This document shows, in pieces, positions 1 through 7,885 of a stretch of 64,000 bases of DNA. The notes under the pieces were generated by a model, which worked only from the letters and a program-made list of their open reading frames with translations, searched no databases and was not told where the DNA came from. Source of the stretch: an uncultured Caldimonas sp. (GTDB lineage Bacteria > Pseudomonadota > Gammaproteobacteria > Burkholderiales > Burkholderiaceae). Location: assembly GCF_946480305.1 (NCBI RefSeq), contig NZ_CAMLJQ010000011.1, positions 59,427 through 123,426 on the forward strand, in the 5' to 3' direction. Every line of letters starts with the position of its first letter. The first letter of the stretch is position 1. Made by a program: the position numbers and the translations under genes.

Positions 1-1314
1 AAATTTCCCCATATGAAAATACGGCTCGATCTTCTCTTCATAATACTTCCGCGCGGCTTCTGAGATGGCTCTGCGCGAGATCTTTTGCCCGTAGATTAGA
101 TGACTTTCATACAAAAAATGGAGTAGATAACCCAGATTTCTTGGGTTACCCATCGTCGCAAAGAACAAGAATCGCCACGTTTCACGCAGATCTTCATCGA
201 AGTAGTCTTCGGGAGCCCTTCCTTTCGCGAAATGCGACAGACGGCCGCGAACCAGTCGTTCAGTAAAGTCGATGGCGCTTTCCTCCATTCGCGTTACGTC
301 GGCAAGTCCATAGAGGCGATATAAGTCTAAGTGAATTTCATCAATCTTTGTTTTATCAATGGATCCGTAGTAAACACGTCCCGGATAGGCCGCAACTTTA
401 AGTTTTACGAATTCATCGGACCAGTTGTTGAGCGGCGCGAGAAGGACATCGACAACGGTCTTCATGGCGTCGAAAGGAAGCTCAGAAAAGTCGTCTATCA
501 ACAGGTAGAGGTTTCGAATTCCTAACCGCTCCAGAAGTAATTTCAATCTCGAGAGCAATTCGTTGACGTCGAGTGAGTGCATCAGCACATCGTTACTCTC
601 CGACTCAACCGCGTTGCTTCTGGTCACTGCTCTGTTGTCTCCAGACTTTATGCGGAGCTCTGGATTTGCGGATGCACTTATCTCCAACGCGTCGCAATGT
701 TCCCTGCTATTCACTCTGCCATCAGTGCTCTTTTGCTTTAACGTTTTAACGCCAAGCACGCTTATAAAGCGTCCCTCTGAGCTGTCGTCCAACAACTCGT
801 CCATAGCTTCGAAGAGTTCATTGTGCGAACCGGTGACCTTCTCGCGCACTCTGGACCACATCGTGCTCTTTACGCGTTTGCCCAGTTCTTCTTTTATGGC
901 GAGCACGAACTGTCGCAGGAATTCGCGATGAAGTAGCACTCGGTGTATATACTCTCGGGGCATTGACCCCGCAGCGGCCTGCGCTCGGTCGACAAGTGCC
1001 GCGTCTACCTGCGATGACTCGTATAACGTCTTAATGTCAATATATGCGCTTGTCTGATGCTTGATTTTTCTCAGTTCATATTGCAGGCGCTGGAATATCG
1101 TGGACTTTCCCGTTCCCTTGCGACCGATTAGAAAGGTCGTGTTGGGGCGAAGCATTGTGGCGAATATCTGCTGTGCCGGCAGTGGATCCACATACAAGGC
1201 CTCGATCAATGAATTTCCCTTGTCGGGGTCGGTCAAATCCGCTCGTCGGTAGAGTCGTAGCGACTGGGCCGCGTCGTTAAAGCCCTTCAGATCGTCTTTG
1301 GAGAATTTGATCAC
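1..1314 (-). CDS. P-loop NTPase, C-terminus cut by window edge
   Basis: The 438 visible codons read from a GTG at 1314 preceded by GGAGG four bases upstream; the frame is still open at base 1, so the C-terminus is missing. A Walker A motif (GRKGTGKST) lies at residues 64-72 and a Walker B-like stretch (LYLLIDDFSE) around residues 269-278 with tandem Asp 274/275. The middle (about residues 85-230) is charged and helical. This arrangement resembles the Sll1717-type/KAP-like P-loop ATPases, some of which sit in defence islands; the family assignment is inference. GC content is visibly lower than in the SOS genes next door, and codon use differs, which suggests horizontal acquisition. It points the same way as dnaE2 but is separated from it by 230 bp, so it is probably transcribed independently. 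No nuclease or membrane domain is visible in the part present. Confidence 0.72.
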   Translation of the reverse strand, partial: MIKFSKDDLKGFNDAAQSLRLYRRADLTDPDKGNSLIEALYVDPLPAQQIFATMLRPNTTFLIGRKGTGKSTIFQRLQYELRKIKHQTSAYIDIKTLYESSQVDAALVDRAQAAAGSMPREYIHRVLLHREFLRQFVLAIKEELGKRVKSTMWSRVREKVTGSHNELFEAMDELLDDSSEGRFISVLGVKTLKQKSTDGRVNSREHCDALEISASANPELRIKSGDNRAVTRSNAVESESNDVLMHSLDVNELLSRLKLLLERLGIRNLYLLIDDFSELPFDAMKTVVDVLLAPLNNWSDEFVKLKVAAYPGRVYYGSIDKTKIDEIHLDLYRLYGLADVTRMEESAIDFTERLVRGRLSHFAKGRAPEDYFDEDLRETWRFLFFATMGNPRNLGYLLHFLYESHLIYGQKISRRAISEAARKYYEEKIEPYFHMGKF

Positions 1315-1544
1315 GGTTCCTCCGGTTCGGCATTGGTAGGCAGTCGCGCCAGTATGACCGACGCTTGCTAGGGTGGATCCGCAAGTTGCGGGGCGGGCCA
1401 CTCCTTGCCGCTATGAAGGTAGGCTGTGTTACCCAGGGGTTGCAGCGAAGAGGTAGCAGTGGTTCGCGTCGTAAAGTTGATTGCACTCAATGCAGGTGCA
1501 ACCGTTGTCACATCGACAACTATTGCGCTTGCGCTTCATTGCGT

Positions 1545-4500
1545 TCAATGAAAGTCCCGACTCTCCGTATTCAGTCTCCCCAGTAGCGGTGTGAGGTCTT
1601 CCAGCCGGCCTGCGATCAGGTTGCGAACCTCCCCCTCGCGCTGCCACGTCCCGTACACCGCCAGCAACCGTGAATGCAGCAACTCCGCGCGCTGCCGCTC
1701 GCGAATGCGCTTCCAGCAGATCACCTGGACCGTGCCGGTCTCGTCCTCCAGCGAGACGAAGATCGTCCCGTTCGCTGTATCCGGCTGCTGGCGAAGCGTC
1801 ACGATGCCGCATGCACGTACCAGACGCCCGTTGGGGAGGTCGTGCAGTTCCTGCGCCGACATCAGTGTGCGCTGGCGCAACAGCGGCCGCAGCAATGCCA
1901 GCGGATGCCGACGCAAGGTGAGTCCCGTCGACGCGTAGTCCCAGACGATCTCCTCACCCTCGGGCGCCTCCGGCAGCTCCAGGTAGTCTTCATTGACCGG
2001 CGCATCCTTCAGCAGCTTCGGCGTCGCCCGCTGCGCAGCGGCATCCCAAACCTGTTGCCGTCGATGCCCAGACAAGCTCATCAACGCATCGGCTGCCGCC
2101 AGCAGCGTCATCTCCTGCTGATTCAGTTCGGCGCGTCGCGCGAGATCCTCTGCTCCGTCAAACGGGGCCTCTTGCCGAGCTTCAACGATGCGCTGTGCCG
2201 ACTCCTCCCGCAGCCCCTTGATTTGCCGCATGCCTAGCCGTACCGCAGGCGGATGCGGCAGTCCTTCGAGCGTGCAGTCCCACTCACTCGCCATCACGTC
2301 CACCGGCCTCACCTCAACGCCGTGGCGCTTGGCGTCCTGCACGAGCTGGCTCGCCGTGTAGAAGCCCAGCGGCTGGCTGTTGAGCATCGCTGCGAGGAAC
2401 TCGGCCGGGTGGTGGCACTTGATCCAGCACGACGCATAGACCAGCAGCGCAAAACTCGCCGCATGGCTCTCGGGGAACCCGTACTCCGAGAACCCATGGA
2501 TCTGCTGGAAGATCTGCTCGGCGAACTCCTTCGCGTAGCCGCGGTCGGTCATGCCGCCGACGATCTTTGAGTAGTACTTGTCCAGCCCGCCCTTGCGCTT
2601 CCACGCCGCCATCGAGCGCCTGAGGCCATCAGCCTCACCCGGCGTGAACCCAGCCGCGAGGATCGCGATCTGCATCACCTGCTCCTGGAACACCGGCACA
2701 CCGAGCGTGCGTCCCAGCGCTTCCTTGAGAGCCTCGCTCGGATAAGTCACCGGCTCCTTCCCCTGCCGCCGGTTCAGGTAGGGATGCACCATGCCGCCCT
2801 GAATCGGCCCCGGCCGCACGATCGCGACTTCGATCACCAGGTCATAGAAGCACCGTGGCTGCATGCGCGGCAGCATCCCTTGCTGCGCCCGGGACTCGAT
2901 CTGGAACACACCGACCGTGTCCGCCTTGCAGATCATGTCGTAGGTCTTCCGATCCTCCGCCGGGATGTCCTGCATCTCGAACTGATACCCCTTGCGCCGC
3001 CCAATGAACTCCAGCGACTTGCGGATCGCCGTCAGCATGCCCAGCGCGAGCACGTCGACCTTGAGCAGCCCGAGCGCATCGAGGTCGTCCTTGTCCCACT
3101 CGATCACCGTGCGGTCTTCCATCGACGCGTTTTCGATCGGCACCATGCGCTTGAGCGGTCCTTTTGTCAGCACGAAGCCGCCGACGTGCTGAGACAAATG
3201 CCGTGGGAATCCGATCAGCTGATCGGTGAGCGTCAGCAGTTGCTGCACCGCCAGGTCGTCCACCGACAAGCCGGCCTCCTGCAGACGTTCCGGCATCACC
3301 TTGCGGCCGTCGAACCACATGTGGCCTTTGGCGAGACGGTCGACCGTCTCCAGGTCGAAGCCGAGCGCCTTGCCCACATCGCGGATGGCGCTCTTTGGCC
3401 GGTACGAGATCACTGTCGCGGTTAGCGCCGCCCGGTCGCGCCCGTACTTGTTGTAGAGGTACTGGATCACCTCTTCGCGCCGCTCGTGCTCGAAGTCGAC
3501 ATCGATGTCCGGCGGTTCGTTGCGCTCCTTGCTGATGAACCGCTCGAACAACACGCTCATGCGTGCCGGATCGACCTCGGTGACGCCCAGGCAGTAGCAG
3601 ACCACCGAGTTGGCCGCGCTGCCGCGGCCCTGGCAGAGGATGTGCTGTGAGCGCGCGAAGTTCACGATATCGGCCACCGTCAGGAAGTAGTGCTCGTACT
3701 GCAGCTCGGCGATCAGCTCCAGCTCGTGCTCGATCTGTGCCTGGACCTTGGCCGGCATGCCGTTGGGCCAGCGACGGCCTGCACCCTCGTAGGTCAGCCG
3801 GCGCAGGTAGGACGACGGCGTCTCGTTCTCCGGCACCACCTCCGACGGGTACTGGTAGCGCAGCTCATCCAAGCTGAACTCGCACAGCCCGGCGATGCGC
3901 ACCGTCTCCGCCAGCAAATCGGCGGGGTAGGTCATCGACAGGCGCAGCCGGGTGCGCAAATGCCGCTCGGCATTGCGCTGCAGCGCCAGCCCGCATTCGG
4001 TCAACGGCTTGCCGATGCGCGTGGCCGTCATCACATCCTGCAGCGCCTTGCGCGAGCGCACATGCATGTGCACGTCGCCGGTGGCCACCAGCGGGATGGC
4101 GGTCAACTCGCTGACCTCACGCAGCCGCGACAGCCAGATCTCGTCGTCAATCTGCCGCAGCAGTTCCACCGTCAGCCAGCAGCGCCCGCTGTAGCCGGTC
4201 AGCATCCAACGCGCCACCTTGACCAGGTCATCCAATGGCGTGCCGCGGTCCGGTGCGACCAGGATCAGGCAGTCGCCGAGTTCGGGCGGGGTGATCTGCG
4301 CGAGGCTCAGCCGGTAGGTGCCTTTCTGAGAGGCGCGCCGCAGCTTGGTGATGAACTCGCACAGGTTGCCGTAGCCATTCAGGTTCTGCGCAATCGCGAC
4401 CAGCGTGAACGGCGCATCGTCGACCTTGAACTGCGAGCCGATCAGCAGCGGCAATTGCTGCTCCTTGGCCGCCACGTGCGCCCGCACAACGCCGGCCATC

Positions 4501-4643
4501 GAGCATTCGTCGGTCACCGCGAGTGCGGTGTAGCCAAGCGATTTGGCGCGCTCGACCAACTCCTCGGGGCGGCTCGCTCCTATTAGGAACGAGAAGTTGG
4601 TGACACAGCGCAGCTCGGCGTACGCGGGAAGGATGCTCGACAT
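1545..4643 (-). CDS. dnaE2: Error-prone DNA polymerase DnaE2 (ImuC)
   Basis: This 1032-aa protein is the alpha-subunit-like polymerase of the SOS mutasome, which carries out translesion synthesis together with ImuA and ImuB. An N-terminal PHP domain begins at AYAELRCVTNFSFL. The polymerase core carries the PDIDVDFE motif near residues 377-384, followed by the helix-hairpin-helix and a C-terminal OB fold (about residues 920-1020). Length is normal for DnaE2 (1000-1080 aa) and shorter than DnaE1. The ATG at 4643 is chosen over an upstream in-frame start at 4733 because the PHP domain begins directly after it and the extension would run into imuB. It lies 10 bp downstream of the imuB stop, so it is the last gene of the imuA-imuB-dnaE2 operon. 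It is expected to be LexA-controlled through the box at 6741. Confidence 0.97.
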   Translation of the reverse strand: MSSILPAYAELRCVTNFSFLIGASRPEELVERAKSLGYTALAVTDECSMAGVVRAHVAAKEQQLPLLIGSQFKVDDAPFTLVAIAQNLNGYGNLCEFITKLRRASQKGTYRLSLAQITPPELGDCLILVAPDRGTPLDDLVKVARWMLTGYSGRCWLTVELLRQIDDEIWLSRLREVSELTAIPLVATGDVHMHVRSRKALQDVMTATRIGKPLTECGLALQRNAERHLRTRLRLSMTYPADLLAETVRIAGLCEFSLDELRYQYPSEVVPENETPSSYLRRLTYEGAGRRWPNGMPAKVQAQIEHELELIAELQYEHYFLTVADIVNFARSQHILCQGRGSAANSVVCYCLGVTEVDPARMSVLFERFISKERNEPPDIDVDFEHERREEVIQYLYNKYGRDRAALTATVISYRPKSAIRDVGKALGFDLETVDRLAKGHMWFDGRKVMPERLQEAGLSVDDLAVQQLLTLTDQLIGFPRHLSQHVGGFVLTKGPLKRMVPIENASMEDRTVIEWDKDDLDALGLLKVDVLALGMLTAIRKSLEFIGRRKGYQFEMQDIPAEDRKTYDMICKADTVGVFQIESRAQQGMLPRMQPRCFYDLVIEVAIVRPGPIQGGMVHPYLNRRQGKEPVTYPSEALKEALGRTLGVPVFQEQVMQIAILAAGFTPGEADGLRRSMAAWKRKGGLDKYYSKIVGGMTDRGYAKEFAEQIFQQIHGFSEYGFPESHAASFALLVYASCWIKCHHPAEFLAAMLNSQPLGFYTASQLVQDAKRHGVEVRPVDVMASEWDCTLEGLPHPPAVRLGMRQIKGLREESAQRIVEARQEAPFDGAEDLARRAELNQQEMTLLAAADALMSLSGHRRQQVWDAAAQRATPKLLKDAPVNEDYLELPEAPEGEEIVWDYASTGLTLRRHPLALLRPLLRQRTLMSAQELHDLPNGRLVRACGIVTLRQQPDTANGTIFVSLEDETGTVQVICWKRIRERQRAELLHSRLLAVYGTWQREGEVRNLIAGRLEDLTPLLGRLNTESRDFH

Positions 4644-4653
4644 CGCGCGTCCC

Positions 4654-5964
4654 TCATGCGAAGACACCGTGGAGGTACCACGCGGTGTCGTCGTCGGCCA
4701 GGCGTTCCTGGAACACCCACAAGACGCCGGCATGCTCGCTCAGCGCGACGTAATAGTCGCGCTGCACATGAGCGGTCTCGGCGCCGGCCGGCGTGTCGAT
4801 GCGGTGCCACCAGCCGCCCTCGATGCGGTGCGGGCCGGCGAGCAGGTGCAGCGCGCCCTGGTACATCGGGCGGTGCCCTTGTGTGGCCAGCTTCAGTGGC
4901 TGCGGCAGCACCCAGGTGGGCTGCGGGAGACCATCGCATGCAGCACGTTCTCGCGGTGGTTTGCAAGACGCGGGTTGCCAGAACTGCATCCATTCGAGCC
5001 GGTGGTCTTCGCTCATCACCGGGCGCAGCACGCGCTCGGGTCCGAGGCGGGCGGCAATGCGCTCCAGCACCTCGCGCAGCGACTCGCCTTGCTGCTGCGT
5101 GTCGGGCAGCAGCGAGGCGCTGGACTCTTCCAGCGAGCGAACCTCGATGGCTTCCAGCTCCAGATCGCCGACGGGAGCGAGCAGTTCGGTCTTGGCCAGG
5201 TGTTCGTTGAGCAGACGCGACAGGTGGTCGACGTTTCTCGTGGGCTCACCGGTGCGGAGGGTGAGCTCGCCACCGTCGCCGGCGGACTTCGCTCGCATCG
5301 CGTCGTGTGCCCATCTCAACGTGATGGCGGACGTGCCGCAGTGACGGGCGGCCAGCCAGCCGCACATCTGCAGCAGCAGGCGGCGGGCACCGAACATCAG
5401 GGCCGGGGCCAGCTCGACGCGCGACATCAGTTCCAGCCGGGCTTTGAAGGTCTCGGGCAGCACTTCCCAGCGGTGGGTCTCGGGGCGCAGGCCGTAGGCC
5501 TGGTCCAGCGCTGTGAGCAGCTCCTTGTCGAAGCGGCGGCTGACGCCGCCACGAGGCAGGCGGCGGATGTCGCCCAAGGTCTTGCAGCCCAGCCGTGCGA
5601 GCGTGGCGCGGTGTGGTGCGACGGCGGAGAGCACGTCCATCGGCAAGCGGTCGAGGCCTTCCTGCAAGGGGCGGGCAAAGCCGTTTTCGACGCCGGCACG
5701 CGCAAAGGCCAAGGCCGCGAGGCTGGTAGGTGCCCAGCTCACCTGCGCGGTGCCGAGCTCGGCCGCTTCGTCGCGCACGCGCTCGCGCAAGGCGCGCTTG
5801 CCGCCAAACAGGCGCAGGCTGGCTTCGACTTCCATCACGACGGCTGCGTCGACGATGGCGACACGGGGGGTGAATTGCAGGGCCCAGGTCGCCAGGCCGC
5901 GCACGGCCTCAGGAGTGGACGCGTCGTCGCACGGCAGGTCTAGGAGTAGTGCTGCCCAGTACAT
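4654..5964 (-). CDS. imuB: ImuB, Y-family polymerase-like mutasome protein
   Basis: A 436-aa DinB/UmuC-like protein that acts as the scaffold of the mutasome, linking DnaE2 and the beta clamp in known systems; ImuB proteins are catalytically inactive Y-family relatives. The N-terminus (MYWAALLLDLP) is the typical beginning of the family. The fingers/palm region and a little-finger-like segment with an LSRLL element can be followed. I chose ATG 5964, which has GAGGTGG seven bases upstream, over the in-frame GTG at 5985. This start lies inside the end of imuA (56-bp overlap), consistent with coupling. The dnaE2 start follows 10 bp after its stop. A C-terminal clamp-binding motif was not verified. 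Confidence 0.93.
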   Translation of the reverse strand: MYWAALLLDLPCDDASTPEAVRGLATWALQFTPRVAIVDAAVVMEVEASLRLFGGKRALRERVRDEAAELGTAQVSWAPTSLAALAFARAGVENGFARPLQEGLDRLPMDVLSAVAPHRATLARLGCKTLGDIRRLPRGGVSRRFDKELLTALDQAYGLRPETHRWEVLPETFKARLELMSRVELAPALMFGARRLLLQMCGWLAARHCGTSAITLRWAHDAMRAKSAGDGGELTLRTGEPTRNVDHLSRLLNEHLAKTELLAPVGDLELEAIEVRSLEESSASLLPDTQQQGESLREVLERIAARLGPERVLRPVMSEDHRLEWMQFWQPASCKPPRERAACDGLPQPTWVLPQPLKLATQGHRPMYQGALHLLAGPHRIEGGWWHRIDTPAGAETAHVQRDYYVALSEHAGVLWVFQERLADDDTAWYLHGVFA

Positions 5965-6727
5965 CAGCAGCCACCTCACGGTCACGGATCCATCGGCTCG
6001 GGGTTTTCATCCGAGAGGTCAGTACAGCGTCGAGTCCTCCGGGGATCGAGGGCAAGCGGATCTCGCCTTCATGGCGCGGTCCCTTGCGCTTGAGCACGTG
6101 CACGGTCAGTTCCCAGTCCAGGCCGTAGCCGAGCAGCAGGCGCAGCGGTGCCGGCGAGGCTTCGTGCTGCGCTGCATGTGGCCGGAACAGCACGACCGGG
6201 CCTTCGCAGGCCTGGGCGCAGACCTGCAGCCGGCGCAGCTGTTTGGGGCGGGCTTGGGGCAGCCAGGACAGCAGCGCGCCGCAGGCGTTGGCCTTGACGA
6301 GCTGCTCGGTGGTCCACAGGCGCTCGGCGGGGCTCTCTGCCTGTACCCACACCAGGTGCCGGTCGTCGATGCCTTCGTGGCGCAGCCCCGGCAGGTGGGG
6401 GTGTTTGGGAGGGCCGACGACCACGACAGTCTGCCCGGCGTCGACGATGCGGCGCAGAGCCGGACCGAGCAGGCGCCATTCGCAGACCGAGGGCTGCGGC
6501 TGCAGGATCTCGGTCAGGGAGTGGCAGGGCCAGCCGCCGCCGGGGAGTTCGTGGTCTAGGCTGTCCCAGCCGGAGCGGACGACCGACGTGACCGGGGTGC
6601 CGAGTTCGCTACCGCGCCACAGCGCCGCTGCCACGTCGCGCGGCAATTCGCCGGGTGCGACGTGAGTGGCGGAGGTGGGGCCTGGCGAGGAGACGGACTC
6701 CTCCGGCCATTCGGGGACGGGGTGCAT
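5909..6727 (-). CDS. imuA: ImuA, SOS mutasome accessory protein
   Basis: A 272-aa protein of the ImuA/SulA-RecA-like family that works with ImuB and DnaE2 in damage-induced mutagenesis. The conserved N-terminal stretch (WRGSELG...) and the RecA-like core with LPGGGWPCHSLTEIL are visible; the second half holds the LRRLQVCAQACEG and VHVLKRKG elements typical of the family. It is the first gene of the three-gene operon. A LexA-type box starts 14 bp upstream of the ATG, and the 3' end overlaps imuB. Length fits the family (230-280 aa). Confidence 0.93.
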   Translation of the reverse strand: MHPVPEWPEESVSSPGPTSATHVAPGELPRDVAAALWRGSELGTPVTSVVRSGWDSLDHELPGGGWPCHSLTEILQPQPSVCEWRLLGPALRRIVDAGQTVVVVGPPKHPHLPGLRHEGIDDRHLVWVQAESPAERLWTTEQLVKANACGALLSWLPQARPKQLRRLQVCAQACEGPVVLFRPHAAQHEASPAPLRLLLGYGLDWELTVHVLKRKGPRHEGEIRLPSIPGGLDAVLTSRMKTPSRWIRDREVAADVLGSTTPRPAVRRRVHS

Positions 6728-6740
6728 GATCGGCTAAACA

Positions 6741-6756
6741 CTGGATGGACGTACAG
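6741..6756 (-). promoter_or_regulatory. LexA-type SOS box upstream of imuA
   Basis: On the minus strand the site reads CTGTACGTCCATCCAG, that is CTGT-N8-CCAG, one base away from the CTGT-N8-ACAG palindrome. It lies 14 bp before the imuA ATG, where a repressor would block transcription of imuA-imuB-dnaE2. The operon is LexA-regulated in many proteobacteria; the site call here rests on motif and position only. Confidence 0.7.
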
Positions 6757-6826
6757 TATCACGCCGGCCGGGCCAGTGTCGAGCGTGGGCGGCTACCGCA
6801 CCAGGGGCGGTGCTACTTTTTGCCGG

Positions 6827-7552
6827 TCAGGCGGGGTCGCCGAAGAGGTCGCCGTTGGCGGCAGCAGGTGGCGGTGACGGCGGGCGCACCGTGCGGCTGT
6901 CGGCTCGCGGTGCACGCGGAGGCAGCGGAGCGGCTGTGGCCGACAACGGACCGTCGTACTGCTTGAAATAGGTGGGCGCGACCGACAGGTCGCAGGTCAG
7001 CCAGGGCAGGTACTCGTCCGGCTTGAGGATGACGACCATGCGCTTCTCATCCTCGGGCTTGTGGAAGTGCATCATCGTGCCGTGATCGTCGGCGTTGACG
7101 GTCAGCATCGCGAACGTGATGAACTCGCGGCCGTCCGGATGCCGCCAGGTGTCGTAGACGCCGGCGATGCCCATCGGGACATCGTCGGGCAGGCTGATGC
7201 GCCAGCGCACGGCCTTGCCGGTTTCCCAGTTGGGCTCGTAGATCGCTTCAGCGGGGATCACGCAGCGTTGCGAGCGCGACCAAGCGCGTTTGAAGGACGG
7301 CAGCTTGTGGACGGTTTCTGAGCGGGCGTTGTAGGTCTTGCGGCCGTAGGCCAGCTCGGTGGCGAAGTGGGGCAACAGGCCGAAGATGCCGTCATCGGCG
7401 ATCAGCTTGTCCTTCTGGTTCGGGTCGAGCCGGATGATCGGGGCGAGGCCGAGCGGGAACACGTCGTGCGTCGGTTCGTCGCGTCTTGGCTCGACGCCGA
7501 AGAACGTCAGCAGGCGGTCGGCTCGGGAGACGGGGACGTAGTTGGCGCACAT
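6827..7552 (-). CDS. yedK: SOS response-associated peptidase (SRAP), YedK/HMCES family
   Basis: A 241-aa SRAP-domain protein. Family members form a thiazolidine DNA-protein crosslink with abasic sites in single-stranded DNA through the N-terminal Cys2 once Met1 is removed; here the protein begins MCANYVP, so Cys2 is present. Other conserved parts are NARSETV with the downstream RRC-like RSQRCVIPAEAIYE segment holding the catalytic Glu, and the HFHKPEDEKRMVVIL segment holding the active-site His. The C-terminal tail after about residue 205 is low-complexity and proline-rich. It is encoded 100 bp upstream of imuA in the same direction, matching the frequent genomic link of SRAP genes to SOS mutagenesis genes. 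No LexA box was found directly upstream of it. Confidence 0.93.
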   Translation of the reverse strand: MCANYVPVSRADRLLTFFGVEPRRDEPTHDVFPLGLAPIIRLDPNQKDKLIADDGIFGLLPHFATELAYGRKTYNARSETVHKLPSFKRAWSRSQRCVIPAEAIYEPNWETGKAVRWRISLPDDVPMGIAGVYDTWRHPDGREFITFAMLTVNADDHGTMMHFHKPEDEKRMVVILKPDEYLPWLTCDLSVAPTYFKQYDGPLSATAAPLPPRAPRADSRTVRPPSPPPAAANGDLFGDPA

Positions 7553-7885
7553 GCGGCAGGATGCCAGACGGGCTTAAATGGGTAGGCGCGATGAGTGGCA
7601 ACCGTAAGCCATTACCGCGACTCTCGCAACAGGTTGCCTCGCTGACTGAGCGCGAGTCGATCTGACTGAGATGCAGCGAAAGCTGTCGCCCAGGGTGGAT
7701 GCCTCAACACCCGGTCTCGGCCGCACACCTGTCATCGAACGGTGAGAGCATCTTCTCTCCTGGAACGCTGCAGGTCGTCGCCGTCGATAGAATTGTCCGC
7801 ATTGTCAGAGCACGCAAGCAGCCTGCTCCCGCGAGAATTCTCTCGTTCCATCCGGCCGTGATTGCGGCCTACGCGCCAGAACCCG
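7553..7885. other. Intergenic region between divergent SRAP and CHAT genes
   Basis: About 330 bp separate the divergently read SRAP and CHAT genes and must contain both promoters. I see no convincing coding region, repeat or terminator. There is no obvious LexA palindrome here. Confidence 0.5.

Noticed and set aside
4543..5943. 466-codon open frame on the plus strand
   Set aside because: It lies antisense to imuB and the dnaE2 start, is Gly/Ala/Gln/Arg-rich and has no domain; a shadow frame of high-GC coding sequence.
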